Shown: positions 27,244 through 37,272, numbered from the stretch's first letter. The stretch is DNA of 64,000 nt from SKPS01 sp964469215 (GCA_964469215.1 CAYXYB010000001.1:558001-622000); one strand, 5' to 3'. The notes: a model not told the origin generated them from the letters alone. A program made the numbers and translations.

Positions 27244-28059
27244 GTGATCAGCTTTCCCAATGCCAAGATCAATCTTGGGTTATTCGTTTTATCGCGCAGA
27301 AGTGATGGATATCATAACATTGAGACCATTATGCTGCCGGTTCCATTTTGTGATATTCTGGAGATTAAGGAAACGTCATTTGAGGAAACAGGAATATCTT
27401 TCTCAGGTTTTACTATCGATGGTGACACAACCTCCAACCTTTGTATCAGAGCATACAGAATATTTTCTTCATTATATAACATTCCATCCGTAAAAATCCA
27501 TCTGCATAAGCAGATACCACCTGGTGCAGGATTAGGTGGAGGTTCAGCAGATGCTGCTTTTACTTTATTGATGCTTAACAAATTATTCGAGAAGGGATTG
27601 GATAACGAGACAATAATGGGAATGGCTCTTGAAGCGGGAAGTGATTGCCCATTTTTTGTTAAGAACCGGCCTGTATATGCAATTGGCAGAGGAGAGGAAA
27701 TGACTCCTGCATATTTAGACCTTAAAGGGTATGTAATTATCATAGTAAAACCATCATTCAGCATTAGCACAGCATTAGCATACAAGCATGTTACTCCTTT
27801 AAAGGGGAGGGTTTCACTTAAGGATTTGATCAAAGAGCCTTTGACAAAGTGGCATGAAAATATCGTGAACGATTTTGAGTCTTTTGTGCTTTCGAATTAT
27901 CAGGAGGCAATCATGTTAAAAAATGAGCTATATAACAACGGTGCATTCTTTGCACAGATGACCGGTTCGGGGTCAGCTTTTTACGGTTTATTTGACAGAA
28001 TGCCGGAACTGAGTCAATTTCTTAACGACAGGTTGATATACCGCGGGGTTCTATCCTGA
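27244..28059 (+). CDS. ispE: 4-diphosphocytidyl-2-C-methyl-D-erythritol kinase
   Basis: A GHMP kinase (271 residues) of the non-mevalonate (MEP) isoprenoid pathway. It phosphorylates CDP-methylerythritol. The N-terminal ISFPNAKINLGLFVLSRRSDGYHNIET is typical, and the ATP-binding glycine loop is IPPGAGLGGGSADAA. The C-terminal motif is QMTGSGSAFYGLF. The first codon is GTG at 27244; the protein begins exactly at the family N-terminus and no in-frame ATG is near. It is divergent from the GH3 operon with a 95-base gap. Confidence 0.95.
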   Translation: MISFPNAKINLGLFVLSRRSDGYHNIETIMLPVPFCDILEIKETSFEETGISFSGFTIDGDTTSNLCIRAYRIFSSLYNIPSVKIHLHKQIPPGAGLGGGSADAAFTLLMLNKLFEKGLDNETIMGMALEAGSDCPFFVKNRPVYAIGRGEEMTPAYLDLKGYVIIIVKPSFSISTALAYKHVTPLKGRVSLKDLIKEPLTKWHENIVNDFESFVLSNYQEAIMLKNELYNNGAFFAQMTGSGSAFYGLFDRMPELSQFLNDRLIYRGVLS

Positions 28060-28127
28060 TAGGGATTTCAAACAACATCAAATATAATTACAGTATAATC
28101 AGCAGATTAGTACGATTTTATGCTTTA

Positions 28128-28157
28128 TTGGGATAACTTCTTAAATAGCTATCTTTG
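28128..28157 (+). promoter_or_regulatory. purD operon promoter
   Basis: TTG at 28128-28130, 19 bases, then TATCTTTG at 28150-28157: the canonical Bacteroidetes -33/-7 arrangement. The purD ATG is at 28201. Confidence 0.7.
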
Positions 28158-28200
28158 TAACCTGTTCAAGAAATAATCTGAAAAGGGAAAGAGAGCTTAC

Positions 28201-29490
28201 ATGAAAATATTACTGCTTGGCAGTGGGGGACGGGAGCACACACTGGCATGGAAGATTGCCCAAAGCCCCCTTGTGGAAGAATTGCTCATTATGCCGGGTA
28301 ACCCGGGTACTTCAATGGTTGGAAAAAACATTGATGGTAATCCCCTCGATTTCACAAGGGTAAAGGAGGTGGTGAAACAGACCGGAGTAAAGATGGTTGT
28401 AGTTGGTCCGGAGGATCCTCTTGTTAATGGGATTCATGATTTTTTCCTCAAGGATTCAGAGCTACAAAATGTTAATGTAATTGGACCTACTACAGCAGGA
28501 GCCAAATTGGAGGGGAGTAAGGCTTTTGCCAAAGCTTTTATGGAGCGCAACAACATTCCTACGGCAGCGTACCGTGCATTTTCTGACGGAGATGAGGAGG
28601 GTGCCTGCAGGTTTCTTGAAACACTTAAACCACCTTATGTTCTTAAAGCGGACGGACTTGCTGCAGGGAAAGGGGTAGTAATTCACTCTGAAATTCAAGC
28701 TGCTTTTGATGATATACATTCAATTATGGTTCATGGCCGTTTCGGGAAGGCCGGAAACACACTGGTTATTGAAGAATATCTGCATGGCATTGAGGTTTCT
28801 GTTTTTGTGCTTACCGATGGAACCAATTATCTCATACTGCCGGAAGCTAAAGATTACAAGAGGATAGGTGAAGGAGATACCGGGCCAAATACCGGAGGTA
28901 TGGGCTCTGTTTCTCCGGTTCCCTTTTATAATCTGGCTCTTATGAGCAAAGTGGAGGAACAGATAATAAAAAGAACCATCCGGGGTCTGCAAAAAGATGG
29001 GATTCCCTATTCCGGTTTCATCTTTTTTGGGTTAATGATCGTTGAAAGAGATCCTTATGTGATAGAATACAATGTGCGAATGGGTGATCCGGAAACAGAA
29101 TCTGTTCTTCCAAGGGTTGAAAACGACCTGGTGGAGCTTTTGTTGTCAGTAGCAGACAAAACACTTCACAAACATTCCATAAAGGTAAGCAGTAAGCATT
29201 CTGCAACGGTGATGTTGGTTTCATCCGGATATCCTGGTGATTACGGAAAAGGATATCTGATCAAAATGGGTGATTCACATGAGGGAACACAGGTGTTTCA
29301 TGCCGGTACCAGGCAAAGTAATGAGGGTTTGGTAACAAACGGAGGAAGAGTAATTGCCGTAACCACCCTCGCTGACAGCCTTGAAAGCGCATTGGAAAGA
29401 TCAAAGGATATTGCTGAAGAAATAACCTTTGAAGGGAAATATTTCAGACGGGATCTGGGTAAGGATCTGTTAAGTAATTTTAAGGAATAA
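28201..29490 (+). CDS. purD: Phosphoribosylamine--glycine ligase
   Basis: The GAR synthetase of purine synthesis: joins glycine to phosphoribosylamine using ATP. The 429 residues open with KILLLGSGGREHTLAWKIA, then an ATP-grasp domain with PPYVLKADGLAAGKGVVI, GIEVSVFVLTDG, and the signature EYNVRMGDPETESVLPR. Length and motif order are normal. It leads an operon with a DUF6427-like gene (8-base gap), rnhB (3-base gap) and a large membrane protein (39-base gap). Confidence 0.97.
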   Translation: MKILLLGSGGREHTLAWKIAQSPLVEELLIMPGNPGTSMVGKNIDGNPLDFTRVKEVVKQTGVKMVVVGPEDPLVNGIHDFFLKDSELQNVNVIGPTTAGAKLEGSKAFAKAFMERNNIPTAAYRAFSDGDEEGACRFLETLKPPYVLKADGLAAGKGVVIHSEIQAAFDDIHSIMVHGRFGKAGNTLVIEEYLHGIEVSVFVLTDGTNYLILPEAKDYKRIGEGDTGPNTGGMGSVSPVPFYNLALMSKVEEQIIKRTIRGLQKDGIPYSGFIFFGLMIVERDPYVIEYNVRMGDPETESVLPRVENDLVELLLSVADKTLHKHSIKVSSKHSATVMLVSSGYPGDYGKGYLIKMGDSHEGTQVFHAGTRQSNEGLVTNGGRVIAVTTLADSLESALERSKDIAEEITFEGKYFRRDLGKDLLSNFKE

Positions 29491-29498
29491 TCAGCACC

Positions 29499-30509
29499 AT
29501 GATAATTCGCATCCTGGATTCAAAAAACAGGTTAACTCAGTCATTGTTGTTTTTTGCAATGATCTCCGCAGCAGTTATCCCTGTTATTTTCAGAGGAATA
29601 ACGGTTCATATTCCTGAAGAATCCTCGATGTATTATCATGTCATTGCCACATTTGTTTCAAATCTTTCTGAAACGTGGCAAGCAGTAATTGTAACAGTTA
29701 TTTTCCTGATAGTTGGAACAGGTCTTTTCTCCCTTATGTCAGGATTGGGTTTGATCCAAAGCCGGCAGAGCGCGTTCCCAGTCTTTTTTGCCATAATTGC
29801 GTTAGTAGCTTTTCCGGAAACCATTGGGTTTCATCCGCCGTTAGTTGCTATGCTTTTCCTCGTTCCGGCAGTTCATAATATAATTCGGACAGGTACTGTA
29901 AAGAAACCTGATATAAAAATTTTTAATGCCGGATTGCTTGTTTCTCTCTCTTCTTTGATAGCTTTTCCTATTCTGTTTTTTGTTCCTGCTTTTTATATGG
30001 TACTTGTTATTTTCAGATTGTATAAAAGATCACACTGGGGGATGTTATCAGCAGGTATTCTAATTCCATGGCTATATTCATTCATGTTTGGATGGGTTTT
30101 TAACTGGTGGCCTGCCGGCAACTTTTATTCTCTGGCAGGAATCTGGTTGTCGGGTATAATTTATTTTTTTCAATATATGGGATCTTATTTCACGGCACTT
30201 CACTTTTTGCTGTTATCCATGATGGTTGTTTTTCTGATAGTTTCGTTTTTCTCAGTTTATTCCAGACTTGACCAGATGGTTTTCAGCGTGCGATATCTGT
30301 TCAGGGCATTACTATGGTTAGGAATTCCAGGAATTCCGGTGATTTTGGTTGCTGGAGGAATGATAATTCAATATATGATGGTATTTGGTTTTTTCCTTAC
30401 CATTGTAGGAACAAGCTATCTTGTATCAGTTAGAAAGAAGAAGATGATAAACATATTACTATTGCTGATAGTAATAATTATAATTTCATGTCACCTTCAG
30501 TATTTATAG
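29499..30509 (+). CDS. Multi-pass membrane protein, DUF6427-like
   Basis: A 336-residue integral membrane protein with about nine or ten predicted helices (for example LLFFAMISAAVIPVIF, AVIVTVIFLIVGTGLFSLM, YLVSVRKKK near the end). No transporter signature is recognised. The position directly after purD and the overall pattern recall DUF6427, a Bacteroidetes family often next to purD or purine/pyrimidine salvage genes. The family name is from memory; the membrane topology is directly visible. It is followed by rnhB after three bases. Confidence 0.7.
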   Translation: MIIRILDSKNRLTQSLLFFAMISAAVIPVIFRGITVHIPEESSMYYHVIATFVSNLSETWQAVIVTVIFLIVGTGLFSLMSGLGLIQSRQSAFPVFFAIIALVAFPETIGFHPPLVAMLFLVPAVHNIIRTGTVKKPDIKIFNAGLLVSLSSLIAFPILFFVPAFYMVLVIFRLYKRSHWGMLSAGILIPWLYSFMFGWVFNWWPAGNFYSLAGIWLSGIIYFFQYMGSYFTALHFLLLSMMVVFLIVSFFSVYSRLDQMVFSVRYLFRALLWLGIPGIPVILVAGGMIIQYMMVFGFFLTIVGTSYLVSVRKKKMINILLLLIVIIIISCHLQYL

Positions 30510-30512
30510 ATC

Positions 30513-31115
30513 ATGGAGAGTGCTGATTTACATACAGGTATTGTACTGACTGCCGGCTGTGATGAGGCCGGTCGCGGATGTGTTGCAGGACCGGTATATG
30601 CCGGTGCAGTAATATTACCGCCAGGATATGTAAACAGCAGAATTAATGATTCAAAGAAACTTTCAGAGGTTGTTAGGAATAAGGTTTCGGAAGAGATAAA
30701 GAATGATGCTGTTGCATATGGAATTGGAGTTGCCAGTGTTGAGGAAATTGATTCATTAAATATTCTCAATGCATCTTTCCTTGCCATGCACCGCGCTATA
30801 TCCTGTTTGGATCCTCAACCGGAATTTCTCCTGATTGATGGCAACAGATTTCTCAGATACATGAATATGCCACATTCATGTATTATTGGAGGTGATGCCA
30901 GGATAGCCTCTATAGCGGCTGCAAGTATAATTGCAAAAACAGCCAGGGATGATTATATGAAGAATATTCACAAGATCTTTCCGGTTTATGGTTGGGATAG
31001 TAACAAAGGGTACCCTACTTTATTGCATGCCAATGCAATTCGCAGATTCGGAAGAAGTCCATATCACAGGAAAAGCTTTAGTATACGAGGCCAGTTAAGA
31101 ATACAGTTTGAATAA
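30513..31115 (+). CDS. rnhB: Ribonuclease HII
   Basis: Cuts RNA in RNA-DNA hybrids and removes misinserted ribonucleotides in the cytoplasm. The 200 residues contain the DEDD metal ligands: AGCDEAGRGCVAGPV (Asp and Glu, near residue 13), LLIDGNRF (Asp) and IASIAAASIIAKTARDDYM (Asp). The SKKLS and SNKGYPT motifs are present. It starts three bases after the DUF6427-like stop. Confidence 0.96.
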   Translation: MESADLHTGIVLTAGCDEAGRGCVAGPVYAGAVILPPGYVNSRINDSKKLSEVVRNKVSEEIKNDAVAYGIGVASVEEIDSLNILNASFLAMHRAISCLDPQPEFLLIDGNRFLRYMNMPHSCIIGGDARIASIAAASIIAKTARDDYMKNIHKIFPVYGWDSNKGYPTLLHANAIRRFGRSPYHRKSFSIRGQLRIQFE

Positions 31116-31154
31116 AGATGGTGAATTAAGGAAACAAATTTATACAGTTAATAG

Positions 31155-33863
31155 ATGAATACAACAATAAGGAAATTGATTTCAGGAAGAACAACCAAGT
31201 GGATTATTTATCTGGCTTTGGTTGTTTTGCTGGTATTTACCGGCAGGTATATTTATATGAAGATGAGGTATCCTGAGAATAATATATTAAACGGAGTTCC
31301 CTCCAATGCAATTATTCTGGTGGAAGGGAAAGGGTTTCTTTCTTTTGCAGAGGTGCTTGCACACAGCGATGTATGGCGTACTGGATTTGAGGAGACTCAG
31401 CATCCTGATCATTTCAGGACAATAACCGATGAAATTAATAAAGCGGTAGACGGTGAAGCCGGTATTTCTCATTCACTTTTCAGGGAGCAACCATTTTGTG
31501 TTTCTTTAATTCCCAAAAAACAAAAAGGGCCCGGATTTTTGGTGCTGATACAACTAAATAGGGGGATTTCACCTTCAGAAATCCACACATCGTTTAAAAA
31601 GCTGTGGCCATCTTACAAAGAGAAGAAACTACTTGAAATATCCTATCATGAAAGGGTTCTTCCAAATGGTGATGCTCTCTATATTACCGTTAAGGATGGC
31701 TTGTTGATTGCTTCATGCGATCGTGAGATTTTTGAACTAGCATATTATACACTGGAATCCGGCAACAACATCAGAAAAGATAAAGGGTTTGTAAATGTTC
31801 GCCAGCAATTGTCAAAGAGCCAGAATCATATTCCCCGGTTATATTTTTCTCACGAAGGCCTTTACGGTTGGTTTGCAAGGTTCATGGCTGCAGAATCCAG
31901 AGAACTTATTGCAAGGATACCCGAAACAGGATTATGGAGTGCAACGGAACTTGCATTTTCAGAGAAGGGACTACATCTGCAGGGCTTTACTCATATTGTT
32001 GAAGGGGCATCTTACCTTGCCCAAAGCCTCAAATTTGGGGGTGCAGTCATGGGAGATCCGGCAAAAGTACTACCCTCCAATACCCTTTTTTATGACCAGA
32101 TCGCAATAAGTGATTTTAATGATTACCTTGAAAGTTATGTTAAAGGTTACAGGGAAAAGCATAAGAGTGCAATAACCAGATATCCTGTACCAATATCCAA
32201 ACTTGACAGTTTGCGTTCTTTAATGAATCAAATAAATGTAAAATCCCTGACAACAGCTTTTACTGATCCCAGGGATACAACACCCGGAGGTAATCATATT
32301 TTACTTATTCAGACCAGTCGTTTATCATTTGCTGAACAGGCCATGACTGCTTTTGCTGATTCTGCAAAAGGATTTGCCTATCAGGGGTATACTGTTTATC
32401 CCTTCGAAACGCCTAATATTATACCAGCCCTTTTTGGAGATCGATACCAGACATTTGAAGAGGCATATTTTGCATTCTGCAATGATTATATGATAATTAC
32501 CCCGAAGAGTGAATTAATGATGTCTACTATTAATGCAATCATGCTAAACAGAACACTCAGTGTCTTACCGGGTTATTCAGAATCAAACGGAAAAGTCAAC
32601 TCACAGCTTAGCCAGAGGTATTATTTTAACCGTGCCAACAGTGTGGAACATTTGACCTCAAAAATAATCTTAGACGAAATGCAAGAGGTTGAGAAGTTTC
32701 TGAAATATATGCCTCAACAGGTTTTGGTATCATTTATTAAAGAGGAGGATGTAATTCTTACTGATATAGTAGTTTATTCTGATTGTGGAGAAGCATCCGT
32801 ACAGGGAACACTTGAAATAGTCCTTGATGACATTCCTTCCACAACACCTGTGTTGATGAAGGATCACAGAAGCAGTGAAAACAAGGTTTTTATCGCCGAC
32901 AGGTTGGGACACTTGTACCTGTTGAACAACCGTGGAGGAATCGAATGGAAATTTAAGCCTATGGAGGAGCCTTTATCTTCATTGGAGGTGATAGATCTGT
33001 ATAAAAACGGAAGACAGCAGTGTATGTTTTTAAGCAGGCACATGTTGCATATTGTTCAAGCTGACGGGAAGTATGTCAGCGGCTATCCTGTTAAACTACC
33101 GTCAGGATTTAATTGTTGCCTTTCTGTATTTGATTACGAGAAAAATGGAAATTATCGGATAATATATTCTGATGTAAATGGAAGGTTTGCAAATATTGAT
33201 GTTGCAGGCAGGCGTGTAGCCGGATGGGTTATGCCGTTAGCCAAACCGGGTTGCAGGCCCATAACATATTATCAGATTGGCGGAACAGATATTCTTGTTG
33301 CAACAGATAGTTTAGGCCAGAGCCGGTTTCTTGACCGCAGAGGTAATGAAAGGTTTACATCCTCCGCTACATACTCCATCTCCCCTAAATCAGGTATGGC
33401 TGTAACATATTCGCTTGGAGTCCCTTATTTGAGTTTTGTCGATATGGAAGGACATATTTGCCAGGTTTCAACCAATGGAACATTTTCCAGACATGAGACG
33501 ATTAAATTCTCAGGTGATCCGGAATTGTTGGCTGTACGAAATCCCCTGAATGAGAAAACTGATATTGTTGTTGTGGAGCCTGGTTTGATTTCGGTTTATG
33601 ACAACGAATTAAAAATGACATCACTTATTCATTTACAGGATTTCTCAGCAATTTCTATTCAAGGATTTCTGTCAGACAAAATATTTCTATGCGCCGGTAT
33701 TGACAACAATGGTTTACCTTTTCTGATATCACGAAAGGATTTTAAGATCATAAGGTTTACCGACAAAAGCTATGATGGCATTCTTGTCTGGAGGGAAAAG
33801 GGCGATGATGTCACCTACATTCTTTTAAATAAAGGTTCAATGATACAGATTGAAACTTTATGA
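31155..33863 (+). CDS. Large membrane-anchored protein, DUF3352-like with propeller-like C-terminus
   Basis: A 902-residue protein with one N-terminal anchor helix (about 15-33) and a large extracytoplasmic part. Residues 40-560 resemble the DUF3352 pattern (NAIILVEGKGFLSFAEVLAHS, SHSLFREQPFCVSLIP, FADSAKGFAYQGYTVYPFET, YFAFCNDYMIITPKSEL). Residues 580-900 read as a WD/PQQ-like propeller (VFIADRLGHLYLLNNRGGIEW, IIYSDVNGRFANIDVAG, ILVATDSLGQSRFLDRRG). No enzyme motif is seen. It is the last gene of the purD operon. Function unknown; the DUF3352 link is tentative. Confidence 0.75.
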   Translation: MNTTIRKLISGRTTKWIIYLALVVLLVFTGRYIYMKMRYPENNILNGVPSNAIILVEGKGFLSFAEVLAHSDVWRTGFEETQHPDHFRTITDEINKAVDGEAGISHSLFREQPFCVSLIPKKQKGPGFLVLIQLNRGISPSEIHTSFKKLWPSYKEKKLLEISYHERVLPNGDALYITVKDGLLIASCDREIFELAYYTLESGNNIRKDKGFVNVRQQLSKSQNHIPRLYFSHEGLYGWFARFMAAESRELIARIPETGLWSATELAFSEKGLHLQGFTHIVEGASYLAQSLKFGGAVMGDPAKVLPSNTLFYDQIAISDFNDYLESYVKGYREKHKSAITRYPVPISKLDSLRSLMNQINVKSLTTAFTDPRDTTPGGNHILLIQTSRLSFAEQAMTAFADSAKGFAYQGYTVYPFETPNIIPALFGDRYQTFEEAYFAFCNDYMIITPKSELMMSTINAIMLNRTLSVLPGYSESNGKVNSQLSQRYYFNRANSVEHLTSKIILDEMQEVEKFLKYMPQQVLVSFIKEEDVILTDIVVYSDCGEASVQGTLEIVLDDIPSTTPVLMKDHRSSENKVFIADRLGHLYLLNNRGGIEWKFKPMEEPLSSLEVIDLYKNGRQQCMFLSRHMLHIVQADGKYVSGYPVKLPSGFNCCLSVFDYEKNGNYRIIYSDVNGRFANIDVAGRRVAGWVMPLAKPGCRPITYYQIGGTDILVATDSLGQSRFLDRRGNERFTSSATYSISPKSGMAVTYSLGVPYLSFVDMEGHICQVSTNGTFSRHETIKFSGDPELLAVRNPLNEKTDIVVVEPGLISVYDNELKMTSLIHLQDFSAISIQGFLSDKIFLCAGIDNNGLPFLISRKDFKIIRFTDKSYDGILVWREKGDDVTYILLNKGSMIQIETL

Positions 33864-33904
33864 TACAATGTGCTCAATACAAGGCTTAGGGGAAATGGTT
33901 GTTG

Positions 33905-33960
33905 GGCTAAAGCATAATTATTGTGTGATTTAGCCTTTGCCCCCGGCCTTAAGACCGGGG
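33905..33960. repeat. Two adjacent stem-loops, REP-like
   Basis: The 311-base gap between the DUF3352-like gene and the next lipoprotein holds two hairpins: ggctaaa (33905-33911) with tttagcc (33929-33935), then ccccgg (33941-33946) with ccggggt-side partner (33955-33960) around cttaag. No T run follows. The paired arrangement resembles short extragenic palindromic elements more than a terminator. Beyond it, to 34174, only AT-rich sequence with no convincing frame is seen. Confidence 0.45.
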
Positions 33961-34174
33961 TAATTGATTGTAGTTTGGAATTTTTGTCATTTACTAATAT
34001 TTAGTTCATAAAAAAAGGATTATGAATGAACAATATTATTTCAGGATTGTGTTATATTCGCATGGTTAATGAAAGAACAGAGATTTGATATTGAAGATGT
34101 GAGAGGGTGTAATTTAACAGATGTATTCAACTTGATGGTTGTGTGTCAACTATAACTTAATCAGGACAATATTT

Positions 34175-35836
34175 ATGCGAAGTTCGTTGTTTATTTCAGG
34201 GAGAATATTATGGCTGGTTGTAACGGTGTTAGTGTATGTTTCACTTATGCCTGCATGTATAAAAGAGGAGGACTTCAAAGGAATCGACAAAGCTAAGTTC
34301 ACATCATGGAATCCTGCCATTGCAGCACCTATTGGAAGTGCAAAATTAACTCTTAAGGATATTCTGAAAAAGGCGGGAAATATTGAATATCTGATAGAGG
34401 ATCCTGACGGTTATCTGCGGGTTTATCACCGCAGTTCGTTGATTTCGGAAACTGCTGGAGACCTTATTACTTTTGGCAAGCAGGATAAAGACACTACAAT
34501 AAATATCCCTTTCCCGGTTTATCTTCCTGTGGGTGACAGCATTTCTATGATACATATGTTCACTCAGAAATTCTCAAACAATCAAAACGATGTTGTTGAC
34601 AGCATCAGGTTTAAGCAGGGTTTATTTTCAATAGAGATAGAAAGCATGATGGATCACAATGCAAAGCTTATCCTTTCATCTCCTGGTATAACAAAGAACA
34701 ATATCCCCTTTCGCAGGGTATTCAACCTCAATTATACGGGAACTCTGCCAGTTACAAGAAACGAAAATATTGATCTTGATGGATATTCATTTGTGTTTGA
34801 TCATTCAGGGAACCAAAACAATCTGATTTTCTATGTAGAAATAAAGTTGTTTGGCGACAATAATCCCAATCCTGGCCCATTTCCCATCAAGATATCAATG
34901 TCACAGGATCAGCTGCTGTACAGGGTTTTGTTCGGACAGATAAAAACCCGGTCAATGTCTTTACTGTATGATGTTATTAAGATACCCTTTTTTGAAAAGA
35001 GCCTTGGAGGAGTTTTCAGGATCAATGACCCCCGCATCGGAATATCCATCAATAACTCATTTGGCATCCCCGTATCAATTGCCATCGACCCACTCAAAGG
35101 TTTTTCAGATATAAATCCGCCATATAATGTTGCTTTATCCGGGCCGGGCCTTCCTGTGCCTTTCATGCTGAATGCCCCAACGATAAATCAGGTTGGCCAA
35201 AAGGTAAACACATCTATTAAACTGAATAAAAACAATTCAAACATTGACGATTTTATTAACCTTCTTCCTCAAAAAATAGAATACGGAGTAGAGGGTATTA
35301 TAAATCCTGCCGGAGTTTCTCCGGGTAATTTCGTGCTTGACACAAGTTCCTTTGAAGTTGAGATTGAAGTTGAAATACCACTTGAAGGGTATGCATCAGG
35401 GTTTACTTTACAGGACACCATGGAGTTCAAATTCAGTGAGGACGAAAATGTGGATATGCTGGAATGGATGTTAATGCGTGTGAACATGGAAAGCACCTTT
35501 CCTTTTGATGCATCAGTACAGGTCACATTTCTGGATTCAAACTACCTGGTACTCGACAGCTTGTTTGACGGCATGACCGTAATAATACCCGGAGCACTTC
35601 CCGGTCCGCCTCCTGACTACAGGTCAGTAAATCCAGCTTTTAAAAGTATTGATATCAAGGTTGATAACTCTAAGCTGAAGAAACTTAATCACAAGGTAAA
35701 GTATATGATTCTTTCCGGAGCGGTTGATACTTCAGACGGTGGTAATAAAGTGGTGAGAATATATTCTGATAACTATCTGAAGATAGATGTGGGAATACAG
35801 GGTAAAATGAATATTAACCCTGATAACCTGAAATAA
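34175..35836 (+). CDS. Putative lipoprotein of unknown function, paired with a DUF5723 barrel
   Basis: A 553-residue exported protein. The N-terminus is basic then hydrophobic and ends SLMPAC, with Cys28 as a possible lipid site (the lipobox is not ideal). The mature part is beta-rich, with repeated segments built around 'NIDLDGYSFVFDHSGNQ', 'FPIKISMSQDQ' and 'VEIEVEIPLEGYASGFTLQD'. No known domain is recognised. The ATG at 34175 starts the signal peptide; an upstream in-frame TTG is less likely. The DUF5723 gene follows after 12 bases with a strong ribosome-binding site, so the two probably form an outer-membrane lipoprotein/barrel pair. Confidence 0.7.
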   Translation: MRSSLFISGRILWLVVTVLVYVSLMPACIKEEDFKGIDKAKFTSWNPAIAAPIGSAKLTLKDILKKAGNIEYLIEDPDGYLRVYHRSSLISETAGDLITFGKQDKDTTINIPFPVYLPVGDSISMIHMFTQKFSNNQNDVVDSIRFKQGLFSIEIESMMDHNAKLILSSPGITKNNIPFRRVFNLNYTGTLPVTRNENIDLDGYSFVFDHSGNQNNLIFYVEIKLFGDNNPNPGPFPIKISMSQDQLLYRVLFGQIKTRSMSLLYDVIKIPFFEKSLGGVFRINDPRIGISINNSFGIPVSIAIDPLKGFSDINPPYNVALSGPGLPVPFMLNAPTINQVGQKVNTSIKLNKNNSNIDDFINLLPQKIEYGVEGIINPAGVSPGNFVLDTSSFEVEIEVEIPLEGYASGFTLQDTMEFKFSEDENVDMLEWMLMRVNMESTFPFDASVQVTFLDSNYLVLDSLFDGMTVIIPGALPGPPPDYRSVNPAFKSIDIKVDNSKLKKLNHKVKYMILSGAVDTSDGGNKVVRIYSDNYLKIDVGIQGKMNINPDNLK

Positions 35837-35848
35837 CGGAGGATAGCT

Positions 35849-37255
35849 ATGAGAAAGAGAAGAGTTATACTGATGATTGCGCTTGGGTTAGCAGGCATTA
35901 CTCTGTTTGCCCAACAACCCTCGGCAACGCTTTACCACATGGCTGCCTTGCCTGACAGGGCTTTTCTCAATCCGGCTTTCCAACCTCAGGCAAAATTATA
36001 TATTGGAAGCCCGGGTTTTACGCAACTCCATTTTGAAATAGGAAACACTGGTTTTTCCTTTAATGATATTTTCAGAAAAACCGATACCGGATTTGTTATT
36101 GATCCGGGAAAAACCATTGAGTCGATGCCGCCACTGGGTCGGATTGGAGCTGACTTTTTATATAAACCAATTGCCTTTGGGTTCAGGGTTTTTAAACAAG
36201 GATATTTCACCTTTGACGCCGGACCTCGCTTTTCACTACAGTACTATTATCCGAAAGATCTTTTTGGTTTTGTATGGAAGGGAAACGCCCATGAGGATTA
36301 CCTGGGTAAAAGAGTCAGTTTCGATAATATGGGGATTGAGATGTCATTGATAAACGAGATTTCAGCCGGATATTCACATCAGGTTTTCAAAGGTGTTACT
36401 ATTGGAGTTCGTGCAAAAATGATTAACGGAATCGCAAATATTCACACCGAGCGTTCCATTTTAGGCCTTACAACTGATGCTGATGACTTTGGACTGACAG
36501 TTGACCTTGATTATAGAATCAGGGCAAATGCTCCACTCATTGATTTTGATTCATTGATTACAGGAACCCCCCCCGAGGATTTTGACCCTGCGGTTTTGCA
36601 GAAAGAAGGATTAGATTATCTGAAGAAAAACAGAGGCTTTGCCTGGGATATTGGTGCGACCTGGCTTCTATACGACAGAATCTTTCTGTCAGCAGCAGTA
36701 AATGACCTTGGTTATATCGACTGGAGAGGCAATCCTTTTACAGTTGAATCAAAAGGTACATTTACCTTCACAGGTTTTGATCTTAACGAGTTTATCAATA
36801 ATGGTGTTGAGTTTGATACATTGATCAAGGAGTTGACAGATTCCATTATTAATATCTTTGAGGTTAAAACCGGCAATAAGGGTTACCGCCAGCATCTTAC
36901 TCCTCATATTCAGATAGGAGCAGGCCTCTATATCTCCAGGGATGACATGGTTGGTTTTCATCTCAGGAACAAGTTTTATAAGGGGATGTGGTTTCCGAAG
37001 CTCACCTTGTCATATAACCATAGATTCGGGCGTTTATTGAGTGTTTCAGGATCGTATGGCATGGAGCGTGGTAATTTTACCAATCTGGGTATTGGTGTAG
37101 CGGTTAAAATCGGCTTTCTTCAATATTATTTGATCACCGACAACGCTTTAGCATTCTTTTACCCGCTGTCAGCAAAGGGGGTGAATATTCTTACCGGATT
37201 TCAATATGTCTTTGGAACAAAACAGCAAAAAAAGGAAGGTAAAGCTTCGATCTGA
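35849..37255 (+). CDS. DUF5723-family outer-membrane barrel protein
   Basis: A 468-residue outer-membrane protein of the Bacteroidetes DUF5723 family. After the signal peptide (ending LFAQ) comes the hallmark YHMAALPDRAFLNPAFQPQAKLYIG-type start. Barrel strands alternate throughout, including GVRAKMINGIANIHTERS and a segment rich in NDLGYIDW. The end (GVNILTGFQYVFGT plus a basic tail) is unusual in that a short charged extension follows the last strand. The ATG has GGAGG six bases upstream, one of the few strong Shine-Dalgarno sites seen. Biological role unknown. Confidence 0.8.
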   Translation: MRKRRVILMIALGLAGITLFAQQPSATLYHMAALPDRAFLNPAFQPQAKLYIGSPGFTQLHFEIGNTGFSFNDIFRKTDTGFVIDPGKTIESMPPLGRIGADFLYKPIAFGFRVFKQGYFTFDAGPRFSLQYYYPKDLFGFVWKGNAHEDYLGKRVSFDNMGIEMSLINEISAGYSHQVFKGVTIGVRAKMINGIANIHTERSILGLTTDADDFGLTVDLDYRIRANAPLIDFDSLITGTPPEDFDPAVLQKEGLDYLKKNRGFAWDIGATWLLYDRIFLSAAVNDLGYIDWRGNPFTVESKGTFTFTGFDLNEFINNGVEFDTLIKELTDSIINIFEVKTGNKGYRQHLTPHIQIGAGLYISRDDMVGFHLRNKFYKGMWFPKLTLSYNHRFGRLLSVSGSYGMERGNFTNLGIGVAVKIGFLQYYLITDNALAFFYPLSAKGVNILTGFQYVFGTKQQKKEGKASI

Positions 37256-37272
37256 TTATCTTAAAAACTCTT

